In this document: positions 12,767 to 22,665 of the stretch, one piece after another | How positions within the stretch are numbered: the first letter of the stretch is position 1 | How the letters are laid out: every line of letters begins with the position of its first letter | Origin: Rutidosis leptorrhynchoides | Taxonomy: Eukaryota > Streptophyta > Magnoliopsida > Asterales > Asteraceae | Assembly: GCF_046630445.1 (NCBI RefSeq) | Contig: NC_092333.1 | Coordinates: forward strand, 181,100,501 to 181,164,500 | DNA length: 64,000 nucleotides | Reading direction: 5' to 3' | Position numbers and translations under genes: made by a program | Notes under the pieces: model-generated | The model's database searches: none | Told to the model about the DNA's origin: nothing | Seen by the model: only the letters and a program-made list of their open reading frames with translations

Positions 12767-13665
12767 AGACGGTGTAAAATGTGTACTTTTAACAATTCAG
12801 ATTAACGCAACGGATAATTAAAATAATAATCTTTTATTATTTTATGAACAAAAATTACAAGATTAAATAACCACTTATTTAAAAACATGCACACGATTAA
12901 TTTATCCCATGGATCTAGTTACACCATAATAATTGTCATGAATATAAAATAAAAGAGGAGTAAACGGTATACCTTTCTTCAAGAAACTGATGAACGGAGA
13001 GAAACCTACGATCAAAAGATATGACCGACTCTTTGGGTAGTCCACTACACTTTCAAGCGACACCAATGGATGCTAGTCCAAACCCAAGTAATTTATTAAT
13101 ATAATCTAGTTATATTAATAAATGAATAATAATACTCCGTAGATAGCTTCGATTTGAAAACGAAACCAAACGTAAATAAGAGGCTTGGTATTCGTGCGTA
13201 ATGAAACAAACTTTTGGGGTTTTTTTCTTTTGTGTGTTTCGTACAGCGTAAACAAATAAAGGGGTTTTTGGGTTTTTATTTTTTTTGTGACTCTTAACTA
13301 ACCTCAAGCCAAAAACAATATATATATATATAAATATGTGAGCCGACCTTTTGAGTCTCGGTTGAAAAAAACGCGTACGAATTATGATCCAAAATAGTTT
13401 CCAATTATATTCCTTTTATTCTACTTGGCCATGAAGTAAATCTCATGTACGGAGTATTTGACAAACATAATTAATTTATTAAACAATTAATTAATTAATT
13501 AATTAATTCTAACAAATTAAATTGTCGCGTTACTTGAATAATATATATACTTCATATATATATATATATTTCATTTGACGTCTAGGTGTATATATGTGTG
13601 ATCCCGAAGGCTCAAATGAATTTAGTCATATAATTATATGTTGTACCTTGCACACAAATCCTACA
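12767..13665 (-). repeat. 5' LTR of the copia element
   Basis: It pairs with 5381-6347. The outer end CCTACA is followed at once by the TSD GTGGT (13666-13670). The inner boundary near 12767 is set by aligning 'gacgg...aaaat' to 'gatgg...aaaat' of the other LTR and may be off by a few bases. Confidence 0.85.
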
Positions 13666-13670
13666 GTGGT

Positions 13671-14309
13671 GACCGTTATGGTTTATGTAAATCTCATCAA
13701 GCTTAATGGCGTTAGTTCACTTTTTTTCACCAAGTTAGCAGATGACCCCTTGCTTGAATAATGTTTAAAAAGGCTGATGGTTGCGAATTGTGATGTCTCT
13801 TTTGGCCAAAAGACGGCTTTGTATTCGGGTTTCTTTGATTTGGTCATGAAGGATTTTAAGGGCGTTCATTTATAGCTTTGTGGTATGTTCTCCATAGGTA
13901 AAACAGAAATTTCCTTCTGATGTGTTGCAAGATTTAACCGGGTGGGTGGCATCTCGGTATGGTGGGCCTCCATCAATGATCTATTTCAAAGCCTTAATAA
14001 AAAGAATAAGTTTAAAAGTGGGACCGAGTTGAAGTTTTTTTATGATGATGATATTTGAGTGTCGAGGGTGAAGTTTCACGTTTTTGGCTTCGTAGTGATT
14101 CGGTGAGAAAGACAATTCTTTTTCTTCCTTAGACGATTTGGATATTTTGATTATTGTAAACTGTTTTTTTCTTTAGTTTGTCAGTTGGTCGTTTCTCATG
14201 CTATTTTTTTTTTTTTTTTAAGTTTCTTGGTTGGTTGCAGTTGTGTGTAGTTTCTTTGTGGATCCTTTGTACGATTTTTAGTCATCATCGTTTCATTAAA
14301 GTGTCATAG
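13671..14309 (+). other. Degenerate sequence upstream of the RT ORF
   Basis: T-rich DNA with short open stretches interrupted by stops. When the copia insertion and one GTGGT are removed, an open frame of roughly 57 codons runs from about 5299 across the junction into this segment. It may be a decayed 5' part of the RT element downstream. No domain was recognised. Confidence 0.35.
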
Positions 14310-17234
14310 TTTCATGTAGTTCAAAGTTATAATTTTTGTGTCTTTGTTGTTCGTTTTGTGCTTCATAATTTTTCCAAGCCACTAGCTCCCTCTTCTCCTG
14401 CTCGACTTTGTATTGAGGATGGTTCGGTGCGTGATCATAACAATGGTTTTGACGTGGCTCTCCTGGATCAGTTGTTCTCTAAGGGGTTTCGCACGGTTAA
14501 GTCTATCCCTCCCAAGTGTCGTTTGGGGTTTTCTCGGGTTTTGAAAGGTGCTCTTGATAAGGTGATCTCTAAGCCTGATGACATTTCTAGTTGGGTCTCT
14601 TTGTTGGTGTTACCCCTTTGTACCCTTAAAACCTTTCGGCCACGGAGTTGTCGTGAGTCTAGGTCTTCAATAAAGTGTCGGCATCAGGAAGAGAATATTT
14701 CCCGTGCTATTTGCTCTTGGGGGATAGCGGGTGGGAGTTTACAGCTTGTGAGGGAGTATTTGGCAGAGGATTCTCCTATGTTGTCAGTGGTTGATGATGA
14801 GGTCCTTGATTTAGAAGAGCGTAATATTAAACAGTGTCGTAGGAAGATTTGTGATGGCCATTACACCGCTGCAGCTCGTGTTCTTTCTTCATCAGGCGTT
14901 GCTCCTTATAATGACGCCACACTGGCGGACTTGCTGTCTAAGCACCCTTCTTCTATCGCTCCATCCTTGCCTCATATGACGGTTGATCACCTTCACCTCG
15001 TTACGACTTCTGCTGTTGTTTTGGGCCAGATTAAAAGTTTTCCTCGGGGCACTTCATGTGGTAGGGATGGTTTACGTGCACAACACCTTATGGATTGCTT
15101 GAGTGGTGCTGCTGTGGCAGTCTCGGATGAGTTGGTTGGCTCTATTACCGGAGTCGTTAATCTCTTTCTAGCTGGAAGGTGCCCTATGGAATTAGGAGAG
15201 TATATTGCTAGTGCTCCCCTCACACCGCTTGTCAAGCCCGGCGGTGGTCTTCGTCCTATAGCTGTGGGTACTGTTTGGCGACGTCTTGTTTCGAAGGTTG
15301 GCGCTGCTATGGTTGGCCAGTCTTTGGGAAGTTACTTCGATGGTCTTCAGTTTGGTGTTGGTGTTTCTTCAGGTGGTGAGGCTATTCTTCATGCTGTGAA
15401 TCGGCTGATTGAGGATCGTGGCTCTGATGTTGGCCTCTCTATGTTATTAGTTGATTTTCAAAATGCCTTCAATCTTGTTGATCATACGGTCATGTTACGT
15501 GAAGTTCGCCGCCTTTGTCCGAGCCTTTCTCGGTGGGTTGAATTTTGCTACTCTAATCCAGCCAGATTGTATTATGGGAACCACACATTATGGTCTTCTC
15601 AGGGGGTGCAACAGGGTGATCCCCTTGGTCCGCTGCTTTTTGCTTTGGTCCTACAACCCTTGGTTTCTAAAATCAGAGATAATTTTGAGGTTTGTCTTCA
15701 GGCGTGGTATTTGGATGATGGTACTATTATTGGGGACACTTTGGTGGTGGGCAAGGTTTTGCATTTGATTATGGAGGATGGGCCTCGTTTTGGGCTGCAT
15801 CTCAACGTTGAAAAAACAGAAATTTTCTGGCCTACGGAGGACCCTCGCAGCAGGCAAGTAGGTGTCTTTCCTCCTAATATTGCTCGGCCTTTAAATGGTG
15901 TTAAGTTGCTTGGGGCCCTCGCAAGTTCCGATCCTGGTTTTAGTAGTGAACTGGTGATGCAAAGGGTGACCAAGTCCATTGCGCTTATGGATAAGGTTGC
16001 TAAGCTTGATGATCCTCAGTGTGAGTTGTTGTTGCTTAGGGCATGTACGGGAGTTTCTAAACTCTACTTTTCCTTGCGTACTTGTCCTCCTAGTATATTT
16101 GAGGCGGCTCAACGCGCTTTCGATGGAGCCCTTCGATCTTCCTTAGAGCGTATTGTTACTGCTTCAGGGCCTGGGTTTGATGATTGGCAGTGGCGGCTTG
16201 CCACCTTGCCATTTGCATTTGGAGGGCTTGGTGTTTATTCTGCGGGAGATGTTCGTCATTATGCTTTTCTGGCTTCTCGATTACAGTCTGCTGGATTGCA
16301 GACCAAGCTACTACGTCATGCGAGTATTGTTGGTCTTGGTCGTGCTTTTGAAGATGCATTGGGTCTGTTTAATAAAACAGTTGGGTTTGATATTTTAGGT
16401 AATCCGAGTGACGTCGCTGCCCCAATACTCATGAAGAAATTGGCAGATGTTTATTTCACAAAGGTTACCGCTTCTGCAGAATCCACTTTTTCGTTATCTC
16501 CCCGACAATCGGCTTTATGGAAATCACAGCAGAGTGATCACACTTCTGCTTGGCTAAGGGCAGTCCCTATTTTGGGGTTGGGTCAGACGATGAACGCAAA
16601 GACTTACCGATGTGTGTTGTGCTACCGGTTAGGTGTTCCATTGTTCTCTATCTCGACGGCATGCTCTGCCTGTTCAAGGGTTTTTACTGGGGATATTTTC
16701 GGGGATCACGCGGTGTCTTGTGCTGGTATGGTGGGTATTAAGCATCGACATAATATTGTCCGGGATTCCCTTGTTGATGTTTGTTATCGATCTGGGATTT
16801 CAGCGAGAAAGGAGGTTGACATTGGGTTGTCTGGAGGGAACGACAGGGCCCTCAGACCTGCAGATGTGTTACTTTATTCCTGGGATTGTGGTCGCGATGT
16901 TTGTGTTGACTTGGCAGGATCTTCTCCTTTGACACAGTCTGGGCTTTCTGACTTTGTCCCTGGACGTGCTGTGATTGATGCGGCTCGTCGGAAGCGGGTC
17001 AAGTACGAATCTAGTTGTCTGGCGATTGGTTATGGTTTCATTCCTTTCTCATTTTCTTCCCTTGGGGAATTAGAGAAGGAGGCTGTTTCTTTGCTAAAGC
17101 GGGTTCAGAAGAGTTCGATGGCGCAAGATATTGGTGCCGGTGCTGCTGCTCATATTTTTACTAGGATAGGTTTTGCTATTGCTAAAGGTGTGGGGGCCCA
17201 GATTGTCTCTAGGCTTCCCACTAATTTTTTGTAA
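14310..17234 (+). CDS. Non-LTR-type reverse transcriptase with C-terminal nuclease-like region
   Basis: An open frame of 975 codons has no internal stop. The frame opens after a TAG at 14307-14309. Counting from a GTG at 14358, the RT core includes GRDGLRAQHL (about 236), RPIAVGTVWRRLVSK (about 299), LLVDFQNAFNLVDH (about 363), QGDPLGPLLFALVL (about 419) and the catalytic WYLDDGT (about 450). Near the C terminus a CSAC...H...C knuckle precedes RHN, KE, RPADVLLYSW and a downstream acidic CVD. This arrangement is reminiscent of the restriction-like endonuclease of R2-type non-LTR elements. No APE-type endonuclease is present. The first in-frame ATG is around residue 141, inside the protein, so the true N terminus is either lost or lies upstream. 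The ORF is followed by a (TAA)n tail. RT assignment is certain. Nuclease and clade are inference. Confidence 0.8.
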   Translation, partial: FHVVQSYNFCVFVVRFVLHNFSKPLAPSSPARLCIEDGSVRDHNNGFDVALLDQLFSKGFRTVKSIPPKCRLGFSRVLKGALDKVISKPDDISSWVSLLVLPLCTLKTFRPRSCRESRSSIKCRHQEENISRAICSWGIAGGSLQLVREYLAEDSPMLSVVDDEVLDLEERNIKQCRRKICDGHYTAAARVLSSSGVAPYNDATLADLLSKHPSSIAPSLPHMTVDHLHLVTTSAVVLGQIKSFPRGTSCGRDGLRAQHLMDCLSGAAVAVSDELVGSITGVVNLFLAGRCPMELGEYIASAPLTPLVKPGGGLRPIAVGTVWRRLVSKVGAAMVGQSLGSYFDGLQFGVGVSSGGEAILHAVNRLIEDRGSDVGLSMLLVDFQNAFNLVDHTVMLREVRRLCPSLSRWVEFCYSNPARLYYGNHTLWSSQGVQQGDPLGPLLFALVLQPLVSKIRDNFEVCLQAWYLDDGTIIGDTLVVGKVLHLIMEDGPRFGLHLNVEKTEIFWPTEDPRSRQVGVFPPNIARPLNGVKLLGALASSDPGFSSELVMQRVTKSIALMDKVAKLDDPQCELLLLRACTGVSKLYFSLRTCPPSIFEAAQRAFDGALRSSLERIVTASGPGFDDWQWRLATLPFAFGGLGVYSAGDVRHYAFLASRLQSAGLQTKLLRHASIVGLGRAFEDALGLFNKTVGFDILGNPSDVAAPILMKKLADVYFTKVTASAESTFSLSPRQSALWKSQQSDHTSAWLRAVPILGLGQTMNAKTYRCVLCYRLGVPLFSISTACSACSRVFTGDIFGDHAVSCAGMVGIKHRHNIVRDSLVDVCYRSGISARKEVDIGLSGGNDRALRPADVLLYSWDCGRDVCVDLAGSSPLTQSGLSDFVPGRAVIDAARRKRVKYESSCLAIGYGFIPFSFSSLGELEKEAVSLLKRVQKSSMAQDIGAGAAAHIFTRIGFAIAKGVGAQIVSRLPTNFL

Positions 17235-17255
17235 GTTTTAAAACTTTTAAGTTTA

Positions 17256-17256
17256 T

Positions 17257-17347
<91 letters not shown>
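17256..17347 (+). repeat. (TAA)n microsatellite, likely 3' tail of the RT element
   Basis: About 92 bp of uninterrupted ATA/TAA trinucleotides begin 22 bp after the RT stop codon. Several non-LTR elements end in short simple repeats instead of poly(A), so it probably marks the element's 3' end. Confidence 0.75.
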
Positions 17348-17349
<2 letters not shown>

Positions 17350-17484
17350 TGCTTAGCTATGGTGAACTTATCTAAAACATAAGTAAAAATATCTCTTCTA
17401 TTTATAAAACCAAAAAGTGATATCATTATTTTGTGTTATTATTATACTATTATATTATTAATAATTATTAGTTATTAATTATGA

Positions 17485-17700
17485 TTTTTTTTTAAAGGCT
17501 GATTTTATTGACAGAGCATATACACTACAAAATGCACACTAGATACGTGCAAGTTGACATAGGCATGAACACCAAGAGAAAACAAAGAGATGAGTTAATA
17601 CAATTAAATGACACCCTTGCCTAAACTATAAAGCCAATTAAAGTCTTATTCGCCTCTATCATCACCAGTAGCCAACATTCTTGAATTGGAGCTCTAAGTC
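17485..17700 (-). mobile_element. Short L1 LINE 3'-end fragment
   Basis: On the minus strand it ends '...caataaaatcagcctttaaaaaaaa', the same type of terminus as the L1 copies at 18781 and 27693. No coding sequence remains. The inner boundary is approximate. Confidence 0.45.
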
Positions 17701-17769
17701 TTGAAGTCTGTTAGATTTTTGACACCTCTGTACGACATTCATAAGTGTGAGAAAACCTCAAACTTGCCA

Positions 17770-17850
<81 letters not shown>

Positions 17851-18465
17851 GAAAGGGGAAAAAAGGATATTTTTATTCCATAATCGAAACATTACAAGTC
17901 AAGACTAAAATGCATTGAGCAAATGCAGTACAAAATCGAAACCTATTAACATGATAAAACAATTGCGTAGAATTAACAAAGCAATTTTCCTGAAAACGAC
18001 TAGATGCAATCTCGAGTAATCACAGCCCTTGTCCTTCAACCATGATCGTCGTAGACATCAAAGGCACTTGGATTGAGTAACCATGTGTTCCAATCGAGTT
18101 GCCACCCTTTCGAACGAGATGATATCCAAAGGAAACTTTTTGCTTGAATTTCATTAACCGCCATTGGAATATTCAAATTCTTTTTCTCGAAAACATTTAA
18201 GTTTCGATTTCTCCAAAACACATACCCTACCCACTCTATAGTCTGCCATAGTTTAGATGCATTAGTGTTTGAGGGCGAGGCCTTCCTTAGAAACATATGA
18301 ACTAGACCAAAGTATTGTTTTGTACTACCATTCAACCAGCCAAAAACACGAGACCACAAGTCTTTTGCAACTGGGCAAGTGAGGATCATATGTTCCATAG
18401 TTTCGGTGTCATTATTGCAATTGGGGCACCTTACCGTGTCTAGATCAATATCTCGTCTATCTATC
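17770..18465 (-). pseudogene. 5'-truncated L1 LINE, ORF2 C terminus with (AAT)n tail
   Basis: The minus-strand translation from about 18465 to 18036 gives the zinc-finger-like end of L1 ORF2: CPNCNNDTETMEHM, then LTCPVAKDLWSRVFGWLNG and YVFWRNRNLNVF. Related order is seen in the complete L1 at 18929. The 3' untranslated part ends 'ggaataaaaatatcc...ctttc' followed by an (AAT)n tail (17770-17850 on the plus strand) instead of poly(A). It is open but truncated, and no TSD was found. Confidence 0.78.
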
Positions 18466-18766
18466 TAATTATGATTATTAATTGTTAATTTTGTGAAATT
18501 GCAAGTGTACACTTCTATTATATAACGAGGTATGTAAATCAAGGTCGTTTCAAGTTTAGACGAACAACATTGGCAAAATCTGAATTCTCTAATGTAAATT
18601 AAAATTAAAAGAATATAATAAGGAAAAGGAATTGGAAAGAATAAGAACCTTTTTTTTTTTTTCTATAAAAATTAAAAGGCAAAAATCCACCCAAAAAAAA
18701 GATGCAGGTACTCTTTAAACTCAATAAAAATCATTCAATCAATGGGGTTCCAAATACTATTCCAGA
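18466..18766. other. AT-rich flank between LINEs
   Basis: No gene was seen. It contains short A and T homopolymers and, at 18767-18780, the left TSD copy of the large L1. Confidence 0.5.
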
Positions 18767-18928
18767 GACAAACTGTTTTATTTTTTTTTTGAAAGGCAGA
18801 AGAAAAATTTTATTGATAAGAAAAATTATACATTACAAGGGAGGCATGAGAGAGTGCCTCTAATATCAGCTACATTAGAAAACAAACACAAAATCACAAA
18901 AAACTAGCACAATTAGGATCCATAGTTC

Positions 18929-21900
18929 CTAAAAGAACACGTTCGGGTTGATGAGCCATTGCGACCATATTATAGACTTTCCTCTCGAGCGTTTGGACAA
19001 CCATTCGAACGATTTGACTTGGATTTCGTTTAGTGTTACAGCTCCGTTTCCTTTTTCCTTTTTAAAAACTGTGAGGTTACGGTTTCTCCAAATTGTAAAA
19101 GCCGCTATCCATTCGATTCCTTGCCAGATTTTTGATTCGGTGTTTGTATTGGAGATGCGCGTGTTGCCCTTCAGCATGGTGTCGAAATTTAGAGTGGTTG
19201 GAGTCACGACATTGCACCAACGGAACAATCTGTTCCAAATGTCCTCCGCGAATGAGCAGTTGAATAAAATATGGTCGATCGTTTCTATTGTATTGCTACA
19301 AATTGGACATAGGACCGTATGTAGGTCTATACCCCGTTTATCTAGCTCGATTAAAGTCGGTAATCGTCGTTGTACAGCCCTCCAGATAAACACTTCTATT
19401 TTCTTTGGCACGAGATTGTTTGTCATTGTAGCACTTGCGTTTGCTCCTCCCGATAGCACCTTCTCATTGATTAATTTTGTAAGATCCGAAGTACAGAAAA
19501 CTCCTTTGCTATTTAAATTCCACATCCAGCCATCTTCTTGTTCACCATCTTCAATTGGAAACGGGAACTGTTGGAGTAATTGGACAAGATCATCGAGTTC
19601 ACAGCTTGTTCTCCTAGTTGGTGTTCTACTCCAACTCCAAACGAATTCCCAGCCGTTTGGATTTTTGGTTACCCGCTCACTGATCGAACATGTTTGCTTC
19701 GTATCTAACCGATATAATCTACGAAACTGAACCGCTAGCGGGGCGTTGTTAATCCATACGTCATCCCAAAATCTAGTGTTGTCTCCGTTATGAATAACTC
19801 TGCTGAAAGAATTTAAAAAGTTGATTCCCAGGCCTTCTATGGTGATTCCAGCTTTTCGTATGCCATCCCAGGTAGTATGCCTGCTTCGAAAATTAAGTAA
19901 ATCGTGAGAGCTTAACCCCCCTTCCCGCCCATACAGACTTTTGATAATTTTAACCCAATATGAATTGGGTTCTTTCTTGAAACGCCACCACCACTTCCCG
20001 AGTAGTGATAGATTTTTTGCTTTGAGGGACCCTATATTTAACCCGCCCTTTTCGTAGGTTAATAGGGTCTTTTCCCATTTAACCCAGGGTATTTTAGACT
20101 TATCACTCGTCCCGCCCCAGAAAAAATTGCGTCTCATACCTTCAAGCGAATTGAGGACATTAGATGGTGCACGGAAGAGGGAGAATGCATACAACGGGAG
20201 GCTACTTAAAACCGACTTAATCAAAGTGAGACGACCACCGAAAGACATCAATTTCGATTTCCAATCCGCAAGTTTATTTTGCATCCTTTCGATTATAGCA
20301 GCCCATTCACTCGCTTTGGTCATTTTGTTACCAATTGGGAGGCCAAGGTATGTGAATGGTAGTGACCCGACTTGGCATCCGATGTACTCAGCCATATATT
20401 CAACTTGACGTGGTTGTACTCCAATACCATAAAGAAAGCTTTTTGAGAAATTGACTTTCAAGCCTGCAAAGATTTCGAAGCACTTTAGTATCTTGAATAG
20501 ATTACCAATGTTTCTTTTATTCCATTCTCCGAAAAAAACGGTATCGTCGGCATATTGGAGGTGAGACAAGATAATGGAATCCGAACCGATTTTCAAGCCA
20601 TTGAACATGTTTAGTGAGATTGCTTTCTTAGTTAGTGCATTCAGTGCCTCAACCGCAATGATGAACAAGTAGGGAGATAACGGGTCGCCTTGGCGTACGC
20701 CTCTATGAAGAGCAAATTCTTTGGTAGGAGATCCGTTGACGAGTATAGAAATCGATGCCGAGCTTAAACATGCTTCGATCCATGAACACCACTTATTACC
20801 AAAACCCATCAGCTTCATTATCATGGATAGGAATTCCCAATTAAGACTATCAAAAGCTTTCTCGAAGTCGGCTTTGAATAAGAGACCCTTATTCTTTTGT
20901 GATTTCAGATTCCAAATAGTTTCATTGGCTATGAGAATACCATCAAGTATATATCGACCTTTTAAAAACGCGCTTTGCTCCACACCAATTAATTTATGGA
21001 CGACACGTTGCAATCTAAGTGTGAGCATCTTCGATATGATCTTGTAGTAGCTTCCGATTAGACTTATCGGCCTATAGTCTCCAAGATTTAGAGGATCTCT
21101 TTTCTTGGGTATAAGCGTAAAGAAGGAAGCGTTACATCCATTGGATATGGTTCCATTAAGCCAAAACCATTCGACTGCCCTTATGAGGTCGTCTTTTACC
21201 AACCAAAAAAACTTCTTGTAAAAAAAACATGTTAAATCCGTCCGGCCCCGGTGCCTTTGAAGAATCACAGCTTTTTATTGCCTCCCATAATTCTTCTTCA
21301 GTGAACGGTTTTTCCAGTAAAGCATTGTCCTCATCATTGATTCGACTTAAGGGGATACCAACTAGACTGTTGAAATCAGGTTGGCAATTCGGGTTTCTTT
21401 CAAACAGTTTCCTGTAGTAATCAAAAATAGTCGATTTGATGATATTAGGGTCCTCCTGCCACATACCGTTGATGAAAAGTCCTCTGATATTGGAGCTGTT
21501 ATTTCGTCTTCGAATGGAGGAGTGAAAAAAGGCAGTGTTTTCGTCCCCCTCAACGGCCCATTTTAATCGGGCCTTTTGTTTCAACATCTCTGCCTTTTCG
21601 CTTTCTTTTTGGAACCAGGTAGACCTCGCATTCAACCAACAAGTTCTTTCTTCATCAGTTATGGAACCTGTATCTGCTTTTATCTCGAACTCAGTAGCCA
21701 TTTTCTTCCATTTCTCAATCTCCATGTCAAGGCCACCGTATCGGTAGTTGCTCCATTTTCTTAATTCAATCTTAACGTTTTTCAACTTGTCTCGAAATCT
21801 ACAATCTGGTCTTGACGAGGTGACATTTTTGTTCCACGCATCAGTAATGATTGGTTCGACATCTTTCGTTTCCAGCCATGCGTTGAAGATTTTAAATGGC

Positions 21901-22628
21901 TTGGGTCCGAAATCAATGTATTTGTCGCGAAGAATTAAGGGGCAGTGATCTGATTTGTGTCTATCTAGGCATAGCGTGGAAACGTCTCCCCAATTATTCA
22001 TAAAACATTCCGATACAAGAAATCGATCAATCTTGCTAAATTTAGTTCCATCGTCGCTAATTCTAGTAAAACGTTTGCCTACTATTGGGACATCGATCAA
22101 GTTGTTGTTGCTTATGAAGTTGTTGAAAAAACTTGCTCTCCGAGCGTTGAAATCACAGTTAAGTCTCTCGTCCTCCGATCGTACCTCATTGAAGTCACCA
22201 CCGATAACCCACTCGGCATTCGAAAAGGAAAGTAGATCCTCAAGACTATCCCAGAATTTCTTCTTGTCATCGTCTTTGTGCGGACCATAAACATTTACAA
22301 TAATCGAGTCCATAGACTTTCCTTTCCATCTACCCTTAATTGCCAAGAAGAATTGTTTCTCCACTGCTTCGTTGACTTCAAAGATAAGAGGGTCCCAGAT
22401 TAGCAGCATACCCCCTGCCTTTCCTATTTTTGGTTTTTGGATGTACTGGAAATTTGATGAACCCCAAATCTTTTCGATCCAACTATCATCAACAAGATTA
22501 CGTTTACTTTCCTGGATTGCAACTATGTCAGGGTTCTCCTTGAGTCTCAACTTTCTAAACCAGTCTACCTTACTTTTACCCGATTTATCTTTCCCGAAGC
22601 CTCGAATGTTAAGAGTCATGATCTTCAT
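18929..22628 (-). pseudogene. L1 ORF2: APE endonuclease, RT and zinc-finger domain, one frameshift
   Basis: The ATG at 22626-22628 is 37 bp after the ORF1 stop. The N terminus is an APE-like endonuclease: MTLNIRGFG, IVAIQESK, VIGGDFNEVRS and a terminal KSDHCPLIL. The RT has SSKAPGPDGFN, DYRPISLIGSYYK, FKADFEKAFDSLNW, GVRQGDPLSPYLF and the catalytic YADD in HLQYADDTVFF. The C-terminal region ends with a CPIC...H...C zinc-finger-like module at about 19240-19320. A single extra T in a T-run near 21222-21229 splits the frame into 21156-22628 and 18929-21268. Each part is otherwise open. ORF2 would nick target DNA and reverse-transcribe the element RNA at the nick. Confidence 0.93.
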
Positions 22629-22665
22629 TAAACAACATAAGGAAGCGAGAAGTGACCTGAAGTCA

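Larger units (their letters stand above)
5381..13665 (-). mobile_element. Ty1-copia LTR retrotransposon, recent but defective
   Basis: Two LTRs (5381-6347 and about 12767-13665) bracket a minus-strand gag-pol at 7185-11229. The 5-bp TSD GTGGT is at 5376-5380 and 13666-13670. On the minus strand a polypurine tract AGTGGGAGTC (6348-6357) sits directly before the 3' LTR. By-eye LTR comparison shows about ten substitutions in ~870 aligned bases, apart from a large (AT)n length difference. This suggests an insertion well under a million years old (inference, rate-dependent). A canonical tRNA-Met primer site is not obvious beside the 5' LTR. The domain order protease-integrase-RT-RNase H is copia-type. 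Confidence 0.92.

Noticed and set aside
18948-19730. 260-aa plus-strand ORF
   Set aside because: It is antisense to the well-supported L1 ORF2, with no recognisable motif.
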